This document shows positions 1-6,010 of a stretch of 6,765 nt of DNA, piece by piece. The notes beneath the pieces are model-generated. The model saw nothing but the letters and a program-made list of their open reading frames with translations, searched no databases and was not told the origin of the DNA. Numbering within the stretch: position 1 is the first letter of the stretch; each line of letters begins with the position of its first letter. Position numbers and translations under genes: made by a program. Source of the stretch: Deltaproteobacteria bacterium (GTDB lineage Bacteria; Desulfobacterota; Syntrophia; Syntrophales; Smithellaceae); assembly GCA_017860985.1 (NCBI GenBank), contig JAGFXG010000064.1:1-6765 (forward strand), read 5' to 3'.

Positions 1-203
1 GAGGAGGAATGAGCATCCAATGCGGCCTTGTCTTTGTATTGTTCAACAACAACCAGGACATTGGGATTCGCGTTGTCTTTGTTCAGTGAATACATCACCG
101 TGCCCTCTTCCGAGGCTACCTTGTCAATCAATTCTCCGAAAGCCGTCAGAGCCTCCTCCATCTTTCCTTCTTTAACCGGAATCTTTGCCACGACTGTAAT
201 CAT
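1..203 (-). CDS. ABM-domain protein (putative quinol monooxygenase-like), C-terminus cut off by window edge
   Basis: The minus strand from 203 reads MITVVAKIPVKEGKMEEAL and continues for 67 residues to the window edge. The pattern is that of the antibiotic biosynthesis monooxygenase (ABM/YgiN-like) dimeric ferredoxin-like fold: a first beta strand (TVVAKIPV), a helix starting KEGKMEEAL, then EEGTVMYSLNKD, a second strand (VLVVVEQY), and the helix KDKAALDAHSS. The last motif matches the family's typical 'Y.d..Al.aH..S'. Such proteins are about 95-105 residues, so roughly a third is missing. The start is supported by a strong ribosome site, GGAGG at 210-214 on the minus strand, 6 nt from the ATG. 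Family members include quinol monooxygenases and small heme- or stress-linked enzymes, many uncharacterised, so no specific reaction is assigned. The gene diverges from the aldehyde dehydrogenase operon. Confidence 0.8.
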   Translation of the reverse strand, partial: MITVVAKIPVKEGKMEEALTAFGELIDKVASEEGTVMYSLNKDNANPNVLVVVEQYKDKAALDAHSS

Positions 204-234
204 TTATATCCTCCCTGACTGATGAGTCTCTTAT

Positions 235-426
235 CGGCCTGTTGCCCAAACGATATCCCTTTGAGCGGCCATTGAAAGCGTTTTGTTTCATAAATCAAAG
301 AGCACCGAAAGATCAGTAATGACAACTGTTTGAGCCGCAGGCGAGTTTTGTCATTACCTTTCGCAAGCTTTAGATTTATACAAAACTCTTTTAGGCAAGC
401 GAAAAGGATATTTGGGCAACAGGTCG
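235..426. repeat. 192-bp imperfect palindrome (long inverted repeat, MITE-like)
   Basis: The two ends of this stretch are inverted copies. Bases 235-250 (CGGCCTGTTGCCCAAA) match the reverse complement of 411-426 at 15 of 16 positions. The similarity continues inward with small gaps: TATCC plus a T-rich run, then GTTTTGT, ATAAATC and AAAG are found in both arms. The innermost part is perfect again: GTAATGACAA at 316-325 pairs with TTGTCATTAC at 348-357, leaving a loop of about 22 nt containing GAGCCGCAGGCGAG. The whole could fold as one long hairpin in RNA, or a cruciform in DNA. It contains no credible gene; the reading frames that cross it are by-products of the repeat. It has the look of a small non-autonomous repeat element, but no target duplication is evident and only one copy lies in the window. 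Confidence 0.75.
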
Positions 427-455
427 TTGACACACCCCTTCATTATGCTTATACT
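427..455 (+). promoter_or_regulatory. Sigma70-type promoter of the aldehyde dehydrogenase operon
   Basis: A perfect -35 box TTGACA (427-432) is followed by exactly 17 bases and a -10 box TATACT (450-455; 5 of 6 to consensus). Transcription would start near 462, giving a leader of about 54 nt before the ATG at 516. It is the strongest promoter-like sequence noticed in the window. The -35 box begins on the base next to the outer edge of the 235-426 palindrome. Confidence 0.65.
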
Positions 456-515
456 TCGATTGTCCGGTAATCCTGTTTCCCGGCACACCCGGCAACCCTT
501 TCCCCGAGGTAAAAA

Positions 516-1895
516 ATGACAAATCCTGTGTGTCACGATTTATATCAGTCACAAAAAGATTTTTTTCACTCCGGAAAAACGCGCGAAATCGGATTCCGGA
601 TTGATGCGCTGAAAAAACTCCGGGAAACCATTTCCTCGCATGAAAAGGATATTTTCGCCGCCGTTCACGCAGATCTGCACAAGGAAGAAACGGACGTTTA
701 TGCCACCGAAATATCCGGCGTCTACGATGAAATAAAAAACGCCGTCAGCAATGTCCGTGATTGGGCGGCGCGCGAAAAAGTCCCCACACCAGGCTTCATG
801 ATGCCGTCCAAAAGCTACATTTACAGGGAACCTTATGGCGTAACGCTGATCATCGCACCCTGGAATTATCCATTTCAGCTTCTGATGATGCCGCTGGTCG
901 GGGCCATCGCCGCAGGCAACACGGCTATCCTGAAACCATCGGAATTGTCATCCCACACGGCAGCCATTATCGAAAGAATAATCAATACTGCATTTCCGAA
1001 AGAATATATTTGCGTTGTTCAAGGCGCGGTGGAAGAAACCCGCTCACTTTTGGAACTGCCGGTGGATTACATTTTCTTCACCGGCAGCGTCCCCGTAGGC
1101 AAAGAAGTGATGGCCGCGGCAGCCAGAAATCTCACGCCGCTCACGCTGGAACTGGGCGGAAAAAGCCCGGCTATTGTCCATGAAAATGCAAACATCCAGA
1201 CAGCCTCCAGGCGCATCAGCTTCGGCAAATTCATGAATGCCGGACAAACCTGTATTGCGCCCGACTATGTCCTGGTTCACGAAACGGTGAAGGATGCTTT
1301 TATCGCGGAACTCATCAAGGCCATTCAAAGATTTTACGGAAAAGATGCCTCTGTGCACCCGCGGTATTGCCGCATTATCAACGATCGCCATTTCCAACGG
1401 CTGACCTCTGTGATCGATTCATCCAAAATTGTTTACGGAGGTAAAACCAGCGCAGTTGACCGCTATATCGAACCGACGATTTTATATCCTGCCGACTGGA
1501 CAGACAATGTCATGCAGGATGAAATATTCGGCCCGATACTGCCTGTTATCCCCTATTCCAGCCTTGATGAGATTCTCGACAAAATTAACAAACGTCCCAG
1601 GCCGCTTGCGTTGTATATGTTTGTTAACGATAAAATTATTCGCAGGAAGATCATTCGCGAAACATCTTTTGGGGGAGGTGCCGTCAACAATACCATCATG
1701 CACATTGTTTCTCATTACCTGCCCTTCGGCGGTGTAGGCTCCAGCGGTCAGGGCCGTTACCACGGCAAATACAGTTTTGATACCTTCTCTCATACCAAAA
1801 GCATCCTGCGCAGCTACAATCTTACCGATGCGGTGGATATCGCCGCACCCCGCGGAGGCAAATTGATGAAGCTTATTTATAAATTTTTAAAATAA
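516..1895 (+). CDS. ALDH3-type NAD(P)+-dependent aldehyde dehydrogenase
   Basis: Oxidises an aldehyde to the carboxylic acid with NAD(P)+ through a cysteine thiohemiacetal. The 459 residues match the short class-3 ALDH group (about 450-460; fatty and aromatic aldehydes), and there is no added membrane anchor. Visible in order: PWN with the oxyanion Asn at N117; the cofactor-binding KPSE (140-143) and FTGSVPVG (188-195); LELGGKSP with E212; NAGQTC with the nucleophile C246; EIFGP with E336; and PFGGVGSSGQGRYHG near 403-417. C246, E212, N117 and E336 all sit three residues beyond the rat ALDH3A1 positions as I recall them, so the catalytic set is complete. The ATG at 516 has a weak GAGGT ribosome site at 506-510. 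It is the first gene of a four-gene unit, 26 bp ahead of sppA. The natural substrate is not identifiable; lipid-derived or aromatic aldehydes are guesses from the family. Confidence 0.93.
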   Translation: MTNPVCHDLYQSQKDFFHSGKTREIGFRIDALKKLRETISSHEKDIFAAVHADLHKEETDVYATEISGVYDEIKNAVSNVRDWAAREKVPTPGFMMPSKSYIYREPYGVTLIIAPWNYPFQLLMMPLVGAIAAGNTAILKPSELSSHTAAIIERIINTAFPKEYICVVQGAVEETRSLLELPVDYIFFTGSVPVGKEVMAAAARNLTPLTLELGGKSPAIVHENANIQTASRRISFGKFMNAGQTCIAPDYVLVHETVKDAFIAELIKAIQRFYGKDASVHPRYCRIINDRHFQRLTSVIDSSKIVYGGKTSAVDRYIEPTILYPADWTDNVMQDEIFGPILPVIPYSSLDEILDKINKRPRPLALYMFVNDKIIRRKIIRETSFGGGAVNNTIMHIVSHYLPFGGVGSSGQGRYHGKYSFDTFSHTKSILRSYNLTDAVDIAAPRGGKLMKLIYKFLK

Positions 1896-1910
1896 CTTAA
1901 TATTCAATGA

Positions 1911-1916
1911 AAGGGA
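1911..1916 (+). promoter_or_regulatory. Ribosome binding site that fixes the sppA start
   Basis: AAGGGA lies 5 nt before the ATG at 1922. The alternative in-frame ATG at 1907 has no purine-rich site before it (the preceding bases are AACTTAATATTCA), and the ribosome site would then lie inside the coding sequence. Starting at 1922 also gives a normal lipoprotein signal peptide (MKKVFILAAL...). Confidence 0.6.
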
Positions 1917-1921
1917 CCCCG

Positions 1922-2905
1922 ATGAAGAAAGTTTTTATACTGGCAGCCCTCTGCACACTATTTTTGCTGAGCGCCTGTTCCGCTCCCAGGATCAACATTC
2001 TTGATGCAAATGAGGATCCCCTCCGGGAATTTACGCTGGAAGGAAAGGGGGAAGAAAAAATCTTGATGATCCCGGTAAACGGAATGATATCCGCTTCGCC
2101 CAAAACAGGACTGCTCAGTTCAAAACCCGGCATAGTGGAGCAGGTTGTCGCACAGCTCAACAAGGCCCGAAGCGATTCTCAAATCAAAGCCGTTATCCTG
2201 AAGATCAACTCATCCGGCGGAACGGTGACGGCAAGCGACATGCTCTACCACGAAATCGTTTCATACAAAGAGAAGACGGGCAATAAAATTTCCGTCATCA
2301 TGATGGATACCGCCGCATCCGGCGCTTATTATATTTCGCTGCCTGCGGATTTGATCATGGCACATCCGACAACTCTTACCGGATCTGTGGGGGTTATTTT
2401 CATGCGCCCCAAGGCGGTGGGCCTGATGGGCAAAATCGGCCTTGATGTCGAGGTCAGCAAATCGGGCAAAAACAAGGATATGGGCTCGCCTTTTCGCGAA
2501 TCAAGCCATGAAGAGAAAATCCTCATGCAAAACACTGTCGATCAGTTCGCAAGGCGATTTACCGGCCTCGTCCGTCAGCACCGCAAGATGGATGCAAAGC
2601 AGCTGAATACCGTTTCCACCGCCCGTGTATTTACAGCCGATGAAGCCCTGCGCCTGAATCTGATCGATAAAATCGGGTATGTCAATGACGTTGTCCGGGA
2701 CACCAGGAAGATGGCCGGTGTTGCCGAAGAAGCCAGGGTGGTCGTTTACAGAAGACAGTCCGTTCCGGACGACAATTATTATCACACACCGGGCGCGTCC
2801 GCCGAAAGTGTTCACCTGTCGGCGATTCACATTGCCTTGCCGGATATTTTGCAGGCCGGGGCCGGCTTTTATTACCTCTGGCCCGGAGCAATCAAGTTTG
2901 AATGA
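1922..2905 (+). CDS. sppA: Signal peptide peptidase SppA, short form, lipoprotein (peptidase S49)
   Basis: A membrane-associated serine peptidase of family S49 that degrades leftover signal peptides and related membrane peptides. The 327 residues begin with a type II signal peptide: MKK, a hydrophobic core, then lipobox LSAC with the lipidated cysteine at C19 followed by Ser, so it is predicted to be anchored in the envelope. The S49 core follows: ILMIPVNGMI (47-56), VILKINSSGG (91-100), the nucleophile in TAASGAYY (S133), TGSVGVI (153-159), and the general base Lys in SGKNKDMGSP (K185). The Ser/Lys dyad in one short chain is the Bacillus/archaeal arrangement; the E. coli enzyme is a tandem-duplicated 67-kDa protein with a membrane helix. 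The end (YYLWPG) is intact. It starts 26 bp after the dehydrogenase and ends 27 bp before the ABC ATPase, in the same reading frame as the latter. Confidence 0.9.
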   Translation: MKKVFILAALCTLFLLSACSAPRINILDANEDPLREFTLEGKGEEKILMIPVNGMISASPKTGLLSSKPGIVEQVVAQLNKARSDSQIKAVILKINSSGGTVTASDMLYHEIVSYKEKTGNKISVIMMDTAASGAYYISLPADLIMAHPTTLTGSVGVIFMRPKAVGLMGKIGLDVEVSKSGKNKDMGSPFRESSHEEKILMQNTVDQFARRFTGLVRQHRKMDAKQLNTVSTARVFTADEALRLNLIDKIGYVNDVVRDTRKMAGVAEEARVVVYRRQSVPDDNYYHTPGASAESVHLSAIHIALPDILQAGAGFYYLWPGAIKFE

Positions 2906-2932
2906 TCACAATGCGATCCATTTTCTGAAAAT

Positions 2933-3910
2933 ATGGCTATTATTGAAATCCGATCCCTGACGAAAACGTTCGGCAAAATCCGGGCTGTGCGCGGAATTGA
3001 TCTTACTATCGAAAAGGGTGAAATCTTTGGGCTCCTGGGCCCCAACGGAGCCGGCAAGACGACGACCATCGGCATGCTCTGCACCATCATCCGCCCCACA
3101 TCCGGAAGCGGCATCATCGCCGGCTTTGATATCGCTAAACATCCGACACAGGTCCGCCAGAATGTCGGTATTGTTTTTCAGGACCCGACGCTGGACACGA
3201 TTCTCACCGGCCGTGAAAACCTGCAGCTCCATGCGCGTCTCTACGGAATACCGGCGCAGGATCGTAGCCGGTGGATCGAAGAAATGCTTGAACTGGTTGA
3301 TCTCACCCAGCGCGCCGATGACCTGACAAAAACTTACTCGGGCGGGATGAGGCGAAGACTGGAACTGGCACGTGGTCTTCTGCACCGTCCGGCCGTTTTG
3401 TTTCTGGATGAACCGACGCTGGGACTCGACCCTCAGACACGCGCCCGCACGTGGGAATACATACGCAAAATGGCACAAAAGGAAAGAACCACGGTGGTGC
3501 TCACCACGCACTACATGGAAGAAGCCCAGCTCATGTGCGACCGCATTGGCATCATCGACGCGGGCCAGATCATCGCGCTTGACACACCCGGCAACATGAT
3601 CGACATGCTGGGCGGCGATATTGTCGCGGTCAAGTCCCCGAATCCGCCACTGGATATCATTCGTGCTCTGCCTTACGTATCAGCGATAAAAACAGTCGGC
3701 GAAACGATAGAAATCACCATGAAGTCGGCGCATCTGCACCTGGCTGAGCTTTTATCTCTGATAGACAATGTTGTTAGTGTCGAGATAAGGAAACCCACAC
3801 TCAACGATGTTTTTATCAGACTCACCGGCCGCGACATTCGCCAGGAAGACGTTGAAAATAACGGAAGCTGGGTGGAAACCATCGCACGGTACAGACAGCG
3901 AGGAAAATGA
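2933..3910 (+). CDS. ABC-2 type exporter ATP-binding protein (DrrA/CcmA-like)
   Basis: Cytoplasmic ATPase that powers the permease encoded directly downstream. All nucleotide-binding motifs are present: Walker A GPNGAGKTT (36-44), Q-loop Q83 in VFQDP, signature YSGGMRRR (135-142), Walker B VLFLDEP (155-161) with catalytic E160, D-loop GLDP and switch H193 in TTHYMEEA. After the roughly 215-residue ATPase core comes a regulatory C-terminal domain of about 110 residues. It includes RKPTLNDVFIRLTGR (286-300), the hallmark of the daunorubicin-resistance DrrA-type subfamily, which exports drugs, polyketides, lipids or polysaccharides. The ATG at 2933 is the only usable start, because an in-frame stop (the sppA TGA) lies 27 bp upstream. 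Its ribosome site is poor, which suggests translation helped by readthrough from sppA. The substrate is unknown. Confidence 0.93.
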   Translation: MAIIEIRSLTKTFGKIRAVRGIDLTIEKGEIFGLLGPNGAGKTTTIGMLCTIIRPTSGSGIIAGFDIAKHPTQVRQNVGIVFQDPTLDTILTGRENLQLHARLYGIPAQDRSRWIEEMLELVDLTQRADDLTKTYSGGMRRRLELARGLLHRPAVLFLDEPTLGLDPQTRARTWEYIRKMAQKERTTVVLTTHYMEEAQLMCDRIGIIDAGQIIALDTPGNMIDMLGGDIVAVKSPNPPLDIIRALPYVSAIKTVGETIEITMKSAHLHLAELLSLIDNVVSVEIRKPTLNDVFIRLTGRDIRQEDVENNGSWVETIARYRQRGK

Positions 3911-3925
3911 GAGGAAAATGAAGGG

Positions 3926-4690
3926 ATGAATTCGCTTAACGTTCAAAGAGAACTTCTGGGCATTTCTGCCGTGTGGTGGCGGGAGTTCAAAGTATTCTGG
4001 CGCGAAAAAAGCCGCATTGTCTCCAGTATCGTTCAGCCGCTGATGTGGCTTTTCCTGTTCGGCAGCGGCATCGGCGCAAGCCTCTCCGTGGGCTCCGTCA
4101 ACTATCGCGATTATATTTATCCGGGCATACTGACCATGTCGGTGATTTTCGGTTCCGTGTTTTTTGGACTCTACATCATTTGGGACCGGAAACTCGATGT
4201 GCTCAAGGCCGTTCTAGTCGCACCTGTGACGCGCATCAGCATTTTTTTCGGGAAAGTGCTGGGCGGATGCACCGACGTCCTTTTACAGGTGGCAATCCTT
4301 TTTGCCTTTTCTTTTCTTTTTCCCTCGGTAAATCCCTGGGGCATTCCCCTGGCCTTCCTGTTTTTACTTGTCACATCGATTGCCCTTGTTTCGCTGGGGC
4401 TGGCTCTGGGTTCGCTCCTGGAAAGCCTGGAAGGGTTTCAGGTCATTTCAGCCTTTCTGATTTTTCCTCTTTTTTTCTTATCCGGCGCCCTCTTTCCTGT
4501 AGATGAAAGGCTGCCCCCCTGGCTGCATGGACTGGTAAAACTCAATCCTCTCAGTTACACGGTTGACGGTGTGCGCGGCGCACTTCTGGGAATCAACACC
4601 TATCCGTTTTACATGGATCTCGGCATCCTCATCTTTTTTGCCGCGGCCATGCTTTTTTTGGGAAGCATTCTTTTCAGCAGGATGAATTGA
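3926..4690 (+). CDS. ABC-2 type exporter permease (DrrB-like)
   Basis: Integral membrane subunit pairing with the ATPase just upstream (15-bp gap). It has 254 residues, usual for the DrrB/NodJ-type ABC-2 family. About six hydrophobic segments can be read, near 32-52, 64-86, 116-134, 138-162, 171-191 and 231-250. The amphipathic N-terminal helix (VWWREFKVFWREKSR) is the 'elbow' helix of the family. The family signature region is present: GSLLESLEGFQ (162-171), then FPLFFLSGALFPVDERLPPWL (180-200) and the conserved LNPLSYTVDGVRGALLG (206-222). The start ATG at 3926 follows GAGGA (3911-3915) and AAGGG (3921-3925). The TGA stop at 4688-4690 lies at the boundary with the tnpB element, which may have supplied the stop or changed the last residues. 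The C-terminus SRMN is nevertheless of normal form and length. Confidence 0.9.
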   Translation: MNSLNVQRELLGISAVWWREFKVFWREKSRIVSSIVQPLMWLFLFGSGIGASLSVGSVNYRDYIYPGILTMSVIFGSVFFGLYIIWDRKLDVLKAVLVAPVTRISIFFGKVLGGCTDVLLQVAILFAFSFLFPSVNPWGIPLAFLFLLVTSIALVSLGLALGSLLESLEGFQVISAFLIFPLFFLSGALFPVDERLPPWLHGLVKLNPLSYTVDGVRGALLGINTYPFYMDLGILIFFAAAMLFLGSILFSRMN

Positions 4691-4850
4691 CATCCTCCCC
4701 GCCATGAAGGAAGGGGATTCCCAAAACAGCTAGGCTGCTTTGAGGGTTCCTGCTTCACCGAGCGGCCTGACTGCGCCAATCTCTCCACAGGCTAACCGGG
4801 CGTGCCCCGCCCTTAAAATGTTTACCGCCGCGGTGATGTCCGCATCGCCG
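4688..4850 (-). ncRNA. Predicted omega-RNA (TnpB guide RNA scaffold), limits approximate
   Basis: In characterised TnpB systems (for example ISDra2) the guide RNA is made from the 3' part of tnpB and the element's right end, and the guide is whatever host sequence follows the right end. Here the corresponding strand runs through the tnpB 3' end, the stop at 4730-4732 and the right-end hairpin at 4697-4716 to the element boundary. The guide would then start near 4687 and read antisense to the permease 3' end (ATTCATCCTGCTG...). The 5' limit given is a guess from known examples, and the RNA itself is inferred. Confidence 0.35.
4697..4716 (-). repeat. Right-end hairpin of the tnpB element
   Basis: Plus-strand CCCCGCCATGAAGGAAGGGG, a CCCC/GGGG stem (5 bp with the flanking T-A pair) around a 12-nt loop. 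It matches the 5991-6010 hairpin at 17 of 20 positions in the same orientation. It lies 14 nt beyond the tnpB stop codon. Confidence 0.65.
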
Positions 4851-5917
4851 GAATAGCCGCAGCTCACGCAGATGAAGTCCGCCTGGGTAAGGCGGTTCTC
4901 CTTTGCCGTGTGACCGCATATCGGACATCTCCGGGAAGTGTTTTTCGGATCGACATACACTACAATCCCGTTTGCCCAATCCACCTTGTATTCAAGCTGG
5001 CGGCGGAACTCGCTCCATCCGGCATCCAGTATGCTCCGGTTTAACCCGGACTTCTGCCGGACGTTTTTACCGGGATTGTCGATACTGCCTTTTGCCGATT
5101 TACTCATTGCCTTAACATGCAGATCCTCAAGGACAACCAGGCCGTGGTTTTTGGCTATTCCGGTTGTCGTCTTGTGGATGAAATCCCTGCGGGTGTGGGC
5201 AATCCTGCTGTGCAGTGCAGTGATCTTCGCTTTTGCTTTATAGAAATTTCTGGAGAACTTCCTCTTTCTGGCTAGCCGCCTCTGCAGCTTCGCCAGTTTT
5301 CTTTTGTACCGTCCAAAACAGGCCGGGTTTTCGATAACCGTGCCGTCAGATAGGGCGCACAGTTTGGCGATCCCCCTGTCGATACCGACAGCTTTGTTTT
5401 TAGGAACAGCGTTGGCTATTTCAACCTCGCAGCAGATCGACACGAACCAGTGCTTCCCGCTTCGGGAAATGGTCATGTGTTTTGGCTCACCCTGGATATC
5501 CCGGCTTTTGAAGAATCCGACCCATCCAATCTTCGGCAAAAACACACGCCGGTTGTCGATTTTAAAGCCTTGGGGAAACCGGAACGAATCGATGGATTTA
5601 CCCTTTTTCTTTCGTTCCGGGAAAGACGCGCGACCTTCAAAGAAATTCCGGTATGCAATGTCCAGATCACGGACTTTTTGCTGAAGCACCTGTGACGGAA
5701 TTTCCCGTATCCAGTCATATTCACCACGGAGAATGGTAACATCCGGAAGCTGGCGGTATGAATTCAGGGTTATACGACGGGAGGTATAGACCGTTTCCCG
5801 CTGTTCAAGGCACAGATTCCAGACAAGACGGCAAACCCCTGCAATCCTGGCTAATTGCCGTCCCTGCCCAACATTTGGCTTCAGCCGAAACCTGTATGCT
5901 TTGTAAATCGTTTTCAT
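4730..5917 (-). CDS. tnpB: TnpB, RNA-guided nuclease / IS200/IS605-family OrfB
   Basis: The 395-residue protein has the full TnpB plan. The N-terminal OrfB/helix-turn-helix region starts MKTIYKAYRFRLKP and includes CRLVWNLCLEQR (29-40). The wedge-like beta region runs to about 170. The RuvC-like nuclease is split in three: D180 in AVGIDRG, E264 in VVLEDL, and D360 in GDADITAAVNIL. A zinc ribbon lies between parts two and three, C331-x2-C334 and C350-x2-C353. All catalytic and zinc residues are present, so nuclease activity is plausible. TnpB proteins cut DNA under guidance of an RNA made from the element's right end, which favours element retention. The Asn usual two residues after the third catalytic Asp (D-x-N-A-A) is Thr here. 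The start is supported by family alignment, while the ribosome site (GGGTAAG) is weak and the leader short. Confidence 0.93.
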   Translation of the reverse strand: MKTIYKAYRFRLKPNVGQGRQLARIAGVCRLVWNLCLEQRETVYTSRRITLNSYRQLPDVTILRGEYDWIREIPSQVLQQKVRDLDIAYRNFFEGRASFPERKKKGKSIDSFRFPQGFKIDNRRVFLPKIGWVGFFKSRDIQGEPKHMTISRSGKHWFVSICCEVEIANAVPKNKAVGIDRGIAKLCALSDGTVIENPACFGRYKRKLAKLQRRLARKRKFSRNFYKAKAKITALHSRIAHTRRDFIHKTTTGIAKNHGLVVLEDLHVKAMSKSAKGSIDNPGKNVRQKSGLNRSILDAGWSEFRRQLEYKVDWANGIVVYVDPKNTSRRCPICGHTAKENRLTQADFICVSCGYSGDADITAAVNILRAGHARLACGEIGAVRPLGEAGTLKAA

Positions 5918-5931
5918 TGCTTACCCGAGAA

Positions 5932-5960
5932 ACACTAGAACGTTCGTTCTATTATGTCAA
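5932..5960 (-). promoter_or_regulatory. Putative tnpB promoter
   Basis: Reading the minus strand, a perfect -35 box TTGACA (5955-5960) is followed by 17 bases (5938-5954) and a poor -10 box TAGTGT (5932-5937; 3 of 6). Transcription would start near 5925, only about 8 nt before the tnpB ATG at 5917, so the mRNA would be almost leaderless. The weak -10 box makes this call moderate. Confidence 0.45.
5936..5951. promoter_or_regulatory. Palindromic operator-like site (GAAC-N4-GTTC) in the tnpB promoter
   Basis: TAGAACGTTCGTTCTA has 7-nt arms around 2 bases. On the tnpB strand it reads AGAACGAACGTTCT (5937-5950), which fits the core of the Bacillus-type LexA/DinR box CGAACRNRYGTTCG at 12 of 14 positions, with both outer bases differing. 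It lies within the spacer between the -35 and -10 boxes and overlaps the upstream edge of the -10, where a bound repressor would block RNA polymerase. Which protein binds is unknown. Confidence 0.5.
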
Positions 5961-5990
5961 GCCAAAAACGACAACGCACAAGCCTTATAT

Positions 5991-6010
5991 CCCCGCCCTG
6001 AAGAACGGGG
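5991..6010 (-). repeat. Left-end hairpin of the tnpB element
   Basis: Plus-strand CCCCGCCCTGAAGAACGGGG: a 5-bp stem CCCCG/CGGGG and a 10-nt loop, followed by TTTTACGGCCC. It is the counterpart of the right-end hairpin at 4697-4716 (17/20 identical, same orientation), as expected for TnpA-recognised ends of IS200/IS605 elements. Confidence 0.6.

Noticed and set aside
235..426. CRISPR array
   Set aside because: The repetition is one inverted pair, not several short direct repeats with regular spacers.
200..536. Two minus-strand frames (200-433 and 354-536) that might be small proteins
   Set aside because: They run through the palindrome arms and the ALDH promoter, have no ribosome site or family pattern, and overlap the ABM start and the ALDH start.
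2906..3511. 201-residue minus-strand open frame opposite the ABC ATPase
   Set aside because: It lies inside a gene with all ABC motifs, has no recognisable domain of its own and reads as the complement of conserved ATPase codons.
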